DNA from: Pelagerythrobacter aerophilus
GTDB taxonomy: Bacteria > Pseudomonadota > Alphaproteobacteria > Sphingomonadales > Sphingomonadaceae
DNA length: 64,000 bases
Reading direction: 5' to 3'
Assembly: GCF_003581645.1 (NCBI RefSeq)
Contig: NZ_QXFK01000019.1
Location: 738,747-802,746, forward strand
Of this stretch, positions 52,073 through 60,855 are shown piece after piece. The number at the start of each line of letters is the position of its first letter. Position 1 is the first letter of the stretch. The position numbers and the translations under genes are program-made. The notes below the pieces were generated by a model, which was not told the origin of the DNA, searched no databases, and saw only the letters and a list, made by a program, of their open reading frames with translations.

Positions 52073-52109
52073 ATGTAGCTTACGGCGACATTGTAGTCAA
52101 TGGCTACAT
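52073..52109 (-). promoter_or_regulatory. Operator-like repeats over the toxin promoter
   Basis: ATGTAGC at 52073-52079 and its inverse GCTACAT at 52103-52109, with another TGTAG at 52092-52096, sit just upstream of the toxin start. A TACAAT -10-like hexamer on the minus strand lies inside. This fits autorepression by the antitoxin. Confidence 0.45.
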
Positions 52110-52206
52110 CGTCAATCGGGCTGTGCGTCTCGTGTCGCGCCGGCTGCGCAGAATCTGACTTGTGACCGTCGCTGGCGAATACACGATCGAGGCGCGCGTA
52201 CGATCT

Positions 52207-52240
52207 GCAGCATAGTCCTGCAGCGCAGCATAGTCTTGCA
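52207..52240. repeat. Tandem 18-bp repeat (two units)
   Basis: GCAGCATAGTCYTGCA occurs at 52207-52222 and 52225-52240 in a 250-bp gap between the toxin gene and mnmA. It may be an operator array or a duplication. No gene is convincing in the gap. Confidence 0.6.
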
Positions 52241-52322
52241 AGTTGCCATAAGCGTTTGTGCTAGTGGATCGAAAATTCCCGAGATTAAACAACTCGAGAT
52301 TCTTGACCTCAGCCAATCAGCG

Positions 52323-53480
52323 CTAGGGAACAGCGCCTTCAGTGGAATCGATCCATCCGCCGCCCACGACGCGTTCGCTGGCGTAGATCACGGCGGCTTG
52401 GCCCGGGGCGACGCCGTATTCTGGGTTGGCGAAGCGGATCGTGCAGGATGCGCCGCCCCCGAGTGGTCCGTCGATCGTGATCGGGACGGGCTTGGCGAGC
52501 GAGCGGACCTTGGCCGTTAGCGGTGTCTGCGGCAGCGGGCCGATGCGGTTGGTTTCGATCAGTCGGGCGGCGGTGACTGCCAGCATGTGCCGGGGACCGA
52601 CCCTGACGGTGCGGCTTTCCGCATCGATTCCAACGACGTAGAGCGGTTCTGCCTGACCGCCGATCTCGAGGCCTTTGCGCTGCCCGACGGTGTAGTGAAC
52701 GATGCCCCTGTGCGTGCCAAGCGTCTCGCCGGTGGCAGTATGGACGATCGGACCGGGCTCGCCGCCTTCGGGACGCAGCGTCTTGACGATCCTGGCATAG
52801 TCGCCGTCGGGCACGAAGCAGATGTCCTGGCTGTCGGGCTTGGCCGCGTTGCGCAAGCCGGCGGCTTCGGCGAGGCGGCGCACCTCGCTTTTCGGCAGGC
52901 CGCCCAGCGGGAAGCGCAGGAAGTCGAGCTGTTCCTCGGTCGTCGCATAGAGAAAATACGACTGGTCGCGGGCCGGATCGAGCGCGCGGTGGAGTTCGGG
53001 GCTCTCGGCGCCGGCGATCCGCCGCACGTAGTGCCCGGTGGCCAGACAGTCCGCTCCGAGCTCGCGCGCCATGCGGAAGAGATCGGTGAACTTCGGCCCC
53101 ATATTGCAGCGGATGCATGGAACCGGCGTGCGCCCGGCGAGGTAATCGTCGGCGAACGTCTCGACCACCTCTTCGCGGAACGCGCTCTCGTGATCGAACA
53201 CGTAGTGCGCGATACCGAGCCGGTCGGCCACGGCGCGCGCGTCGGCGATGTCGTCGCCCGCGCAGCACGCGCCCTTGCGACCGGTGGCGGCACCATAATC
53301 GTAGAGCTGGAGCGTGACGCCGATGGTTTCCGCGCCGCTCGCCGATGCAAGGGCGGCGACGACCGAAGAGTCGACCCCGCCGGACATAGCCACGACGATC
53401 CGGCTTTCCTGCGCGGGGCGCGGCAAGTCGAACAGCGCGGCACGATCCATTTCACGCGCAAAGGTGGCGGGTGCGTTCAT
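52323..53480 (-). CDS. mnmA: tRNA-specific 2-thiouridylase MnmA
   Basis: 385 residues. Thiolates U34 of Lys, Glu and Gln tRNAs. ATP pyrophosphatase loop [15 protein letters not shown], first catalytic cysteine in [11 protein letters not shown], second in [14 protein letters not shown], and the C-terminal [13 protein letters not shown] beta barrel. ATG at 53480 chosen by family start; the frame is open to 53549. Confidence 0.96.
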   Translation of the reverse strand: MNAPATFAREMDRAALFDLPRPAQESRIVVAMSGGVDSSVVAALASASGAETIGVTLQLYDYGAATGRKGACCAGDDIADARAVADRLGIAHYVFDHESAFREEVVETFADDYLAGRTPVPCIRCNMGPKFTDLFRMARELGADCLATGHYVRRIAGAESPELHRALDPARDQSYFLYATTEEQLDFLRFPLGGLPKSEVRRLAEAAGLRNAAKPDSQDICFVPDGDYARIVKTLRPEGGEPGPIVHTATGETLGTHRGIVHYTVGQRKGLEIGGQAEPLYVVGIDAESRTVRVGPRHMLAVTAARLIETNRIGPLPQTPLTAKVRSLAKPVPITIDGPLGGGASCTIRFANPEYGVAPGQAAVIYASERVVGGGWIDSTEGAVP

Positions 53481-53600
53481 GCGCGGGCCCATACACGTCC
53501 GCGGCCAATCCATAAAGCCGCAGCCGCGCGGATGAATTCTCGGCGACAAATGATGGTCGGCTTTACCTCACGTTGACGATCTCGGGCGTAAGGCGAGTCC

Positions 53601-53906
53601 ATGTTCGAAGGCACCATCATACCCGCTGTGGCCGGCCGGCCGGCCGAAGGCAGCGCATTGCGCGTACCCTGCTGGGAGGAAATCGTCATGCGGCTGGCCG
53701 CCGCGGACGAAGTGCGCCACGCAATGACGGCCGCAGGCGATCATCCGGTGGGCAACTTCGAGCGATTCGGCGAGCGTGCAGGAGATGCGGGGCGCCAAAA
53801 GCAACGCCTCGTTAACCTTAATAATTTAACCCATGGCAAAGATCCGGGCGGCAAGATCTTGCCGCCGCAGAGAGCGCGGTGGGCCGGCGACCGAGAGATA
53901 CGATGA
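53601..53906 (+). CDS. Small protein translationally coupled to sciP
   Basis: 101 residues starting MFEGTIIPAVAGRPAEGSALRV; the C-terminal third contains VNLNNLTHGKDPGG, a pattern I recall from short proteins preceding sciP in other sphingomonads. Its stop overlaps the sciP start by 4 bp (ATGA), supporting a real gene. The last third runs through AT-rich, TTAA-containing DNA and a 20-bp palindrome, so it could double as regulatory DNA. Function unknown. Confidence 0.62.
   Translation: MFEGTIIPAVAGRPAEGSALRVPCWEEIVMRLAAADEVRHAMTAAGDHPVGNFERFGERAGDAGRQKQRLVNLNNLTHGKDPGGKILPPQRARWAGDREIR
53812..53829 (+). promoter_or_regulatory. Three TTAA motifs (CtrA-like) upstream of sciP
   Basis: TTAA at 53812, 53818 and 53826; two are followed by CC (TTAACC, as in the CtrA half site). 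Spacing is not the canonical TTAA-N7-TTAA. It lies about 75-90 bp upstream of sciP, inside the upstream small gene. Confidence 0.4.
53847..53866. promoter_or_regulatory. Perfect 20-bp palindrome in the sciP leader
   Basis: GGCGGCAAGATCTTGCCGCC, a gap-free inverted repeat 36-55 bp before the sciP start. It can form a DNA operator or an RNA stem. Confidence 0.5.
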
Positions 53907-54202
53907 TCGAGAACCAGAAATTCCGCCCCGCCCAGGTGATCGGCCCGCTCGGAGAGCCGCTCACGCTCGAGGATCTGCCGCCGCGCAATACGAAGCGCTG
54001 GGTCGTTCGCCGCAAGGCGGAAGTCGTTGCCGCGGTCAATGGCGGCCTGCTGACCATCGATGAAGTGCTCGATCGCTATTCCCTGACGCTGGAGGAGTTC
54101 GCATCCTGGCAGCGGGCGGTCGACCGGTCGGGCATGCAGGGCCTGCGCGTCACCCGGATTCAGCACTACCGCGACCTCTACGAGCGGCAGTTGAAGTACT
54201 GA
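53903..54202 (+). CDS. sciP: DUF1153 protein SciP (CtrA inhibitor)
   Basis: 99 residues of the SciP/DUF1153 family: FRPAQVIGPLGEPLTLEDLPPRNTKRWVVRRKAEVVAAV followed by the HTH-like GGLLTIDEVLDRYSLTLEEFASWQRAVDRSG and ALRVTRIQHYR-type end. In Caulobacter SciP binds CtrA-dependent promoters and blocks CtrA activation. ATG at 53903 fits the family start; the in-frame upstream extension is unlikely. Coupled to the small gene upstream. Confidence 0.94.
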   Translation: MIENQKFRPAQVIGPLGEPLTLEDLPPRNTKRWVVRRKAEVVAAVNGGLLTIDEVLDRYSLTLEEFASWQRAVDRSGMQGLRVTRIQHYRDLYERQLKY

Positions 54203-54355
54203 TCCGCCCGCTCCGCTCCAGCGCGAGGTATGCGCCCGGCCTAGCTCTCGACCCACATTTGTCGTATCCTCCTGCCGCGGTATGGAAAATGCCGGGAACC
54301 GCAATGCCTTGCGCTTCGTTTGAGCCGGGCACTGCATAAACAGGAGGATTTCCGA

Positions 54356-54622
54356 ATGGGATGGATTATCGCAATCATCGTCGGCGGCGTTGCCGGCTGG
54401 CTGGCGAGCCTGGTGATGAACCGCGACGCGTCGATGGGCATCTTCTGGAACGTAGTGGTTGGCTGTATCGGCTCGCTGATCGGCAATGCGCTCGCAGGAC
54501 CCCTGTTTGGTGTCGAGGGAAGCGTGCAGGAGTTTTCGCTGACCGGCCTCATCATCGCCCTCGTCGGTGCCATCGTGCTGCTAGCTATCGTGAACCTGGT
54601 TCAGCGCGGCCGCGTTCGCTAA
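54356..54622 (+). CDS. GlsB/YeaQ/YmgE-family small membrane protein
   Basis: 88 residues. Three hydrophobic segments: GWIIAIIVGGVAGWLASLVM, GIFWNVVVGCIGSLIGNAL and LTGLIIALVGAIVLLAIVNL; glycine-rich pattern of the transglycosylase-associated YeaQ/GlsB stress proteins of unknown role. The strong AGGAGG ribosome site just before ATG 54356 fixes the start. Confidence 0.93.
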   Translation: MGWIIAIIVGGVAGWLASLVMNRDASMGIFWNVVVGCIGSLIGNALAGPLFGVEGSVQEFSLTGLIIALVGAIVLLAIVNLVQRGRVR

Positions 54623-54647
54623 GCGCCGCGATCTCCTGAACACATGC

Positions 54648-54684
54648 AAGGGCGGGTGCGGCGAAAGCCGTCCCCGCCCTTTCG
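54648..54684 (+). terminator. Strong hairpin terminator after glsB-like gene
   Basis: Stem AAGGGCGGG / CCCGCCCTT, an inner stem with GAAA loop and one mismatch between, then TTTCG. It lies 26 bp after the stop, in a 209-bp gap with no other gene. Confidence 0.75.
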
Positions 54685-54831
54685 CATTTCGTGGTCATTC
54701 GTCGGGCGCATACGCCCCCCGTCGAACTGCGGATTGTCGCGCTTCGCGCAGCGGTTTAATGGCGACCGGCTATTGCCAGCAGTGAGTTATAGGGGTAATA
54801 CACTGCCCGGTTCCGGAAGGCTGAGAACGCG

Positions 54832-56031
54832 ATGAACTACGAAACGACCGTCACGGCCGACAGAGCCGAAGGCTATCCCGCCGATCTCGATGGGGAAATG
54901 AACGTACGTGCCACGCGGCGGCGCCGGCTGATCATAATCGGCGTGATCGCGCTGATCGTGCTGGCCGGGATTGCGTTCTTCGTCACCCGCGGGGGCAACG
55001 GTGCGAACGTCGCCGCCGGCGAAGACCAGTCGCAGTTGCCGGTCATATCGGTGATTACGCCGGGCACGACCACGATCGAAGGCCAGATCGAGGCGAGCGG
55101 GACGCTCGCCGCGCGCAGGCCTCTGCCGGTGGGCTCCGTGGGCGAGGGTGGCCGTGTCGTCTCCGTGCCGGTCGATGCCGGCGACTGGGTCAACCAGGGC
55201 CAGGTTCTCGTGGTCATCGACAGTTCCGTGCAAACGCAGCAGATCGCATCCGCGCGCGCCAATATTGCCGTGGCCGAGGCCGACGCCGATCTCGCGCAGG
55301 CCGATCTCGACCGTGCGCTCCAACTGGTCGACCGCGGGTTCATTTCGCAGGCCGACGTCGATCGGCTGACCGCCACCCGCGACGCGGCCCGCGCCCGGGT
55401 TCAGGTCGCCCGCGCACAGCTCCGCGAGCTTCAGGAACGCACCGCGCGGCTCAACATCTATGCGCCGGCCTCCGGCCTGGTGCTGGACCGCAACGTCGAG
55501 CCTGGGCAGACCGTTGCGGGCGGCGGCGAACCGCTGTTCACCATCGCCAAGGGCGGCGAGATGGAGATGCTTGCGAAAGTAAGCGAATCCGATCTCGCCA
55601 AGCTGACGGTCGGCGTCCCGGCCACCGTCACACCGGTGGGAACCGACAAGCGCTTTACCGGCCAGGTCTGGCAGCTCTCGCCGACCATAGACGAGACGAA
55701 CCGCCAGGGCACCGCGCGCATCGCCCTGCCTTACGCGCGTGAGCTGCGTCCGGGTGGCTTCGCCAGCGCGACCATTGGCGGCGGGAACGTCGTAGCGCCG
55801 TTGCTGCCCGAATCGGCAGTCCTGTCGGACGACGAGGGCAGCTATGTCTTCGTTATCGACGATGAGAACAAGGCGCAGCGGCGCGGCGTCCGCATCGGCC
55901 TGGTGACCAGCCGGGGCATTGCGATCGCCGAGGGCCTTACGGGCGCCGAGCAGGTCGTCCTGCGCGCCGGCGGGTTCCTGACCGCGGGCGAAACCGTTTC
56001 GCCTCGCAAGGTAACCGCGGACGGGAATTGA
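54832..56031 (+). CDS. RND efflux periplasmic adaptor subunit (membrane-fusion protein)
   Basis: 399 residues. N-terminal membrane anchor (about 27-48, LIIIGVIALIVLAGIAFF), lipoyl-like half motif VGEGGRVVSVPVDAGDWVNQGQVLVVID, an alpha-helical hairpin (about 125-195), then the second half motif NIYAPASGLVLDRNVEPGQTVAGGG and the beta-barrel region. It links the inner-membrane pump to an outer-membrane channel. Coupled to the permease 4 bp downstream; no outer-membrane factor gene is in the window. Confidence 0.93.
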   Translation: MNYETTVTADRAEGYPADLDGEMNVRATRRRRLIIIGVIALIVLAGIAFFVTRGGNGANVAAGEDQSQLPVISVITPGTTTIEGQIEASGTLAARRPLPVGSVGEGGRVVSVPVDAGDWVNQGQVLVVIDSSVQTQQIASARANIAVAEADADLAQADLDRALQLVDRGFISQADVDRLTATRDAARARVQVARAQLRELQERTARLNIYAPASGLVLDRNVEPGQTVAGGGEPLFTIAKGGEMEMLAKVSESDLAKLTVGVPATVTPVGTDKRFTGQVWQLSPTIDETNRQGTARIALPYARELRPGGFASATIGGGNVVAPLLPESAVLSDDEGSYVFVIDDENKAQRRGVRIGLVTSRGIAIAEGLTGAEQVVLRAGGFLTAGETVSPRKVTADGN

Positions 56032-56035
56032 GCGC

Positions 56036-59000
56036 ATGAATTTCCGCAACATCTCCGCCTGGTCGATCCGCAACCCGGTCATTCCGCTCGTCTTCTTCAC
56101 GGCGCTGCTGCTGGCCGGGCTGATGTCGTTCGCGCGGATGGATGTGGTCAACAACCCGGAGATCGAGTTCCCGGCGGTCAACGTTTCGATATCCCAGCCC
56201 GGTGCCGCGCCGACAGAGATCGAGAACCAGATCACGCAACGCGTGGAATCGGCGGTCCGATCGATCAATGGGGTGAAGTCTATCAACTCGACTGCCAGCG
56301 AAGGCAGTTCGAGCACTTTCATCGAGTTCGAGATCGGGACCGATCCGAACGATGCAGTCGCCGAAGTCAAGAACGCGGTCGACCAGATCCGCGGCAGTCT
56401 TCCCGACGGGATCATCGAGCCGCGCATAACCAAAGAGGAGATCTCGGGCGGCTTCCTCGGCATCTTCGCCGTCGAAGCCGACGATATGACGATCGAGCAG
56501 CTGAGCTGGTTCATTGACGATACGGTGGCGAAAAGGCTGCTCTCGATCGAAGGCATGGCCGAGGTAAACCGTTTCGCGGGTGTCGACCGCGAGATAGAGG
56601 TCATCATCGATCTCGAGCGGATGCAGGCGTTCGGCGTCACCGCCAGCCAGATCAACAATGTGCTGCGGCAGACCAATCTCGACGCGGCGGGCGGCAACAC
56701 CGAAGTCGGCGGTACGCGCCAGTCGGTCCGCGTCCTCGGCAGCACCGAGACCGCCTACGAACTGTCGCAGCGGCAGATTCAGCTCGGCGACGGAAGGACC
56801 GTCAAGCTGGCCGATGTCGCCACGGTGCGCGACGGCTATAGCGAGCGGACCTCGATCAGCAAGGTGCGCGACAAGGAAGTGGTGAACTTCGCGATGTCGC
56901 GCGCCAAGGGCGCATCCGACGTCACCGTCTTCGAAGCGGCGAAGGAGGAGATCGAGAAGATCGAGGCCGAGAATCCCGGCGTGCGCTTCATCCCGTTGTT
57001 CAACACCGTCCAGTATACCGAAGAGCAGTACGAAAGCTCGATGGCGGCGATGATCGAAGGCGCCATTCTTGCGGTCGTCGTCGTCTTCTTCTTCCTGCGC
57101 GACTGGCGGGCCACGGTGATCTCGGCGATCGCGATCCCGCTTTCGGCTATCCCGACGTTCTGGTTCATGGACCTGCTCGGGTTCAACCTGAACTCGCTCT
57201 CGTTGCTCGCGCTGGGACTTGTGGCAGGCGTGCTGGTCGACGACGCGATCGTCGAGATCGAGAACATCGTGCGCCACATGCGCATGGGCAAATCGGCCTA
57301 TCAGGCATCGATCGACGCCGCGGATGAGATCGGCCTGCCGGTGGTCGCGACCAGCTTCTGCATTGTCGCCGTGTTCCTGCCGGTCGGGCTCATGCCCGGT
57401 ATTTCCGGTCAGTTCTTCAAGAACTTCGGCATCACCGTGGTGATCGCGGTGCTGATGTCGCTGGCCGTCGCGCGCATGATCACGCCGATGCTCGCGGCCT
57501 ACTTCCTCAAGGCCAAGGGGCATGCCGCACACGGCGAAGGGCCGATGATGGACCGCTACATGGGCGTCCTCGCGTGGTCGCTCAATCGCGGAAAGATGCA
57601 TGCGCGCCGCGAAGGGCTCGCGGGGCCGCGCAATCGTTTCCTCTATGGACTGGGGTTCTTGGCAACGGTCCTGTTGCTCATCGTAGTGCCGTTCGCCGTC
57701 GTTTTCGGGGCGTACAACGCGCTGCAGGCGATCAGCATACCCGAAACGGTTGCAGGCGCCCTGTTCGCTAGTGGGGAAGGGATCTTCCATTTCCTCGTCC
57801 TCAAGCTGATCGAGACCCTCGAGCTCTTGCTGGTCGTGGCGATCGGGTTCGGCGCCGGGTGGGGCTTGCTCAAGCTGATAGGCCTTCCCTGGCGGATGAT
57901 CGGCGGCGGCATCCACGACACCTGGCGCTGGCTGGAGGCCCGCTTCTACGACCACCGTGTGTGGATGATGATGACCGGCTATTTCGCGCTGATCCTCACT
58001 ATTCTGCTGTTCATGAACGTTCCGCCCCAGTTTCAGCCGAACATCAACAGCGACAACAGTCAGGTCGAGATCGAGATGGTGCCCGGCACCACGCTAGAGA
58101 CCACCGAGCGGGTTGCGGATGACGTCGCGGAAATTCTCTATCAGGAGCCCGAGGTGCTGCGCGCGCTCGAGCGCGTGCGCGTGGGCAATGCGTCGATCTA
58201 CATCACACTCAAGCCCGATCGCGAGCGGACATCGGTTGAATTCGAACGCGCGCTCGCGCCCCGGCTGGCGCAGATTCCTGATGCGCGGGTGCGTTTCCAG
58301 TCGCAATCCGGCGGTTTCGGCAGCGGGCGCGATGTGACTGTGATGCTCGCAGGTTCCGATCCGGAGTTGCTGGAGGAGACCGCCGCCACGCTCGTCGAAC
58401 AGATGAAAGCGCTCGACACACTCGTTGCGCCGCGCATCAGCGCCGATATCAACCGGCCGGAGATCATCATCGAGCCGCGCGCCGATCTCGCCGCCGAGCT
58501 AGGCGTGACGACCGCCGCGATGAGCCAGGCGATCCGGATCGCGACCCTCGGCGAAATCGAACAGAACGCCGCCAAGTTCTCCCTGTCGGACCGGCAGATC
58601 CCGATCCGGGTCAAGCTGCCCGAGCAATCGCGCGAGAACCTGACGACGATCGAGAACCTGCCTGTACCCACCCGCACTGGCGGAACGGTGCCGCTGTCCC
58701 GGGTCGCCGATATCAGCTTCGGCTCCGGCCCGACCACGATCCAGCGCTACAACCAGAACCGCCGCGTGCTGATCGGCGCGGACCTCGCGCAAGGGGTGGT
58801 GAAGGGCGAGGCCGACGCACAGATCAACGAACTGCCGATCCTGAAGGACCTGCCGCAGGGCGTGATCCGCGACCTCGTGGGCGAGGACGAGTGGCAGCAG
58901 GAAATGATGACGAGCCTCCTGATCGCGATCATGTCCGGCATCCTGCTGGTCTTCGCGGTGCTCGTTCTGCTCTACAAGCGGGTGATGAGCCCGCTGGTCA

Positions 59001-59548
59001 ACATGACCTCGCTCGCACTCGCACCGCTGGGCGGCATTTTCCTAGTCTGGCTGGTCGGTCAGCCGCAGTCGATGCCGGTCTATATCGGCATTCTGCTGCT
59101 GCTCGGCATCGTCTCGAAGAACTCGATCCTGCTGATCGACTTCGCGATCGAGGAGATGGACAAGGGCGTGCGCAAGCTCGACGCCATCATGGATGCGGGG
59201 CACAAGCGTGCGCAGCCGATCGTGATGACCACGGTCGCGATGACGGCGGGAATGGTCCCGGTCTCGCTGTCGCTCTCGGGCGACGGCGCTTGGCGGGCAC
59301 CGATGGGCACCGTGGTCATCGGCGGCCTCATCATGTCCACCCTCCTCACGCTGTTGATCGTGCCGGCTGGGTTCAGCCTCGCCGATGGCCTGGAAAAGCG
59401 ACTTGGTCCCTGGCTGCGTGGCCGCTTGCTCACTTACCGTCCGGGCGACGAGAGCCGCGCTCCCGCTCCGCCGCCGGAGCCCGGACCGGACGGGGAGCCG
59501 GTCCCCGCAACGCGGCGCCCGCCCCCGGGGCCCTACCCCGCGGAGTGA
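56036..59548 (+). CDS. RND efflux permease with extra membrane insert
   Basis: 1170 residues, inner-membrane proton-driven pump. Usual members have about 1030-1060 residues. The RND signatures are present: porter domains, AGVLVDDAIVEIENIVRHMR in helix 4 and, in the second half, GIVSKNSILLIDFAIEEMDKG. Between the first membrane block and helix 7 lies an extra stretch of about 120 residues (about 518-640) that adds two hydrophobic segments near 530-555 and 585-620. The function of the insert is unknown. The C-terminus overlaps DUF445 (GTGA). Confidence 0.93.
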   Translation: MNFRNISAWSIRNPVIPLVFFTALLLAGLMSFARMDVVNNPEIEFPAVNVSISQPGAAPTEIENQITQRVESAVRSINGVKSINSTASEGSSSTFIEFEIGTDPNDAVAEVKNAVDQIRGSLPDGIIEPRITKEEISGGFLGIFAVEADDMTIEQLSWFIDDTVAKRLLSIEGMAEVNRFAGVDREIEVIIDLERMQAFGVTASQINNVLRQTNLDAAGGNTEVGGTRQSVRVLGSTETAYELSQRQIQLGDGRTVKLADVATVRDGYSERTSISKVRDKEVVNFAMSRAKGASDVTVFEAAKEEIEKIEAENPGVRFIPLFNTVQYTEEQYESSMAAMIEGAILAVVVVFFFLRDWRATVISAIAIPLSAIPTFWFMDLLGFNLNSLSLLALGLVAGVLVDDAIVEIENIVRHMRMGKSAYQASIDAADEIGLPVVATSFCIVAVFLPVGLMPGISGQFFKNFGITVVIAVLMSLAVARMITPMLAAYFLKAKGHAAHGEGPMMDRYMGVLAWSLNRGKMHARREGLAGPRNRFLYGLGFLATVLLLIVVPFAVVFGAYNALQAISIPETVAGALFASGEGIFHFLVLKLIETLELLLVVAIGFGAGWGLLKLIGLPWRMIGGGIHDTWRWLEARFYDHRVWMMMTGYFALILTILLFMNVPPQFQPNINSDNSQVEIEMVPGTTLETTERVADDVAEILYQEPEVLRALERVRVGNASIYITLKPDRERTSVEFERALAPRLAQIPDARVRFQSQSGGFGSGRDVTVMLAGSDPELLEETAATLVEQMKALDTLVAPRISADINRPEIIIEPRADLAAELGVTTAAMSQAIRIATLGEIEQNAAKFSLSDRQIPIRVKLPEQSRENLTTIENLPVPTRTGGTVPLSRVADISFGSGPTTIQRYNQNRRVLIGADLAQGVVKGEADAQINELPILKDLPQGVIRDLVGEDEWQQEMMTSLLIAIMSGILLVFAVLVLLYKRVMSPLVNMTSLALAPLGGIFLVWLVGQPQSMPVYIGILLLLGIVSKNSILLIDFAIEEMDKGVRKLDAIMDAGHKRAQPIVMTTVAMTAGMVPVSLSLSGDGAWRAPMGTVVIGGLIMSTLLTLLIVPAGFSLADGLEKRLGPWLRGRLLTYRPGDESRAPAPPPEPGPDGEPVPATRRPPPGPYPAE

Positions 59549-60834
59549 GCGGCGAAACTCCGCCGCGACCCGCGCGTTTCCTCTCCATGAGGCGCGCTCC
59601 GCTCCCGCCCGACCGTGCGCGCCGCATGCGCATGACCGCCACGGCCATGCTCGTGGCGATGGCGGGGGTGTTCCTGTTCTCGCACCAATATCTTGGCGTG
59701 CATCCTGCCTGGGGTTACGTGCACGCGTTCGCCGAGGCCGCGATGGTCGGCGGGCTGGCGGACTGGTTCGCGGTGACGGCGCTGTTCCGCCATCCGCTCG
59801 GCCTGCCGATCCCGCACACCGCGATCATTCCCGAAAACAAGGATCGTATCGCCGATACGATGGCGCAGTTCCTGCGCGACAACTTCCTCACGCCCGCCGT
59901 TGTTGCGCGCCGGATGCAGGCGATGAACCTCGCGCGGGCGGTCGGCGACTTTCTCGTCAAGCCGGGTGGCGGCGCGCAGTCGCGGATTGGCGCAGGTGCC
60001 GCCGAACTGTTCGCCGGCGCGCTTGAGTCGCTCGATCAGGAACGGCTCGGCGGTCAGGTGCGCAGCGGCCTCAAGCGCCAGCTCGACAAGCTGGAAGCCG
60101 CCCCGCTGCTCGGACAGATGCTTAGCGCGGCAATCGCCGACAAGCGGCACTTGCCGCTGATCGACAGCATCATCCGCTGGGCGGGTCTGACGCTGGAAGA
60201 CAACGAGGAAATGGTCCGCGCGATGATCCACGAGCGCGCTAATGCGCTGCTGCGCTGGACCGGCCTAGACGAACGTCTGGCGAACTCGGTTCTCGACGGA
60301 CTTTACCGCCTGCTCGCCGAAGTGCTGGTCGATCCGGAGCATCCACTCCGCGGCAAGATCGAGGAGGGGCTGGAGAAAGTCGCGCACGACCTGGTCCACG
60401 ATCCCGAAACTCGTGCCAAGGTCGAGCGGATGAAGCGCGAGCTGCTCGACAATCCGGCGGTCGCGAACTGGTGGCAGGGCGTGTGGGAACGGATGCGCAC
60501 CGGCCTGATCGCCATGGCCCGCGATCCTGACTCGACAATGGATGGATGGCTGGGCGGTACCTTGGCGGAACTCGGTGCAGCCTTACGCGACGATCCGCGC
60601 CTGCAGCCGCAGGTCAACCGCTTCGCCCGCCGCACCGCCGTCGGCATCGCGACCCGTTACGGCGGGCAGATCGTCCAGCTCGTTTCTGAAACCGTCCGCC
60701 GCTGGGACGCGCGCACGATCACCGATCGCCTCGAAAACGCCGTCGGCCGCGACCTGCAGTTCATCCGCATCAACGGCACGTTGGTTGGCGGGCTGGTGGG
60801 CGTGACGATCCATGGGGTGAGCGCGTTGCTTTAG
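59545..60834 (+). CDS. DUF445 family membrane protein
   Basis: 429 residues. N-terminal membrane helix (about 29-50), the conserved GYVHAFAEAAMVGGLADWFAVTALFRHPLGLPIPHTAIIPENKDRIADTMAQFLRDNFL, long helical middle and a C-terminal membrane segment with INGTLVGGLVGVTIHGVS. Function unknown. GTG at 59545 overlaps the permease stop; ATG at 59587 is an alternative start. Confidence 0.92.
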   Translation: MSGETPPRPARFLSMRRAPLPPDRARRMRMTATAMLVAMAGVFLFSHQYLGVHPAWGYVHAFAEAAMVGGLADWFAVTALFRHPLGLPIPHTAIIPENKDRIADTMAQFLRDNFLTPAVVARRMQAMNLARAVGDFLVKPGGGAQSRIGAGAAELFAGALESLDQERLGGQVRSGLKRQLDKLEAAPLLGQMLSAAIADKRHLPLIDSIIRWAGLTLEDNEEMVRAMIHERANALLRWTGLDERLANSVLDGLYRLLAEVLVDPEHPLRGKIEEGLEKVAHDLVHDPETRAKVERMKRELLDNPAVANWWQGVWERMRTGLIAMARDPDSTMDGWLGGTLAELGAALRDDPRLQPQVNRFARRTAVGIATRYGGQIVQLVSETVRRWDARTITDRLENAVGRDLQFIRINGTLVGGLVGVTIHGVSALL

Positions 60835-60846
60835 AGCGGGGCGCTC
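60834..60846. terminator. Small hairpin between convergent genes
   Basis: GAGCG / CGCTC with a GGG loop in the 21-bp gap between DUF445 and the amidohydrolase. Weak, but sited for bidirectional termination. Confidence 0.35.
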
Positions 60847-60855
60847 GACGCTGTG

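Noticed and set aside
52104..52316. 70-residue minus-strand ORF with a LQDYAA repeat
   Set aside because: Starts at TTG without a ribosome site; the repeat simply reflects the 18-bp DNA tandem repeat.
54787..57955. Two long minus-strand ORFs (652 and 672 residues)
   Set aside because: Antisense to the RND adaptor and permease genes, which carry clear family motifs.
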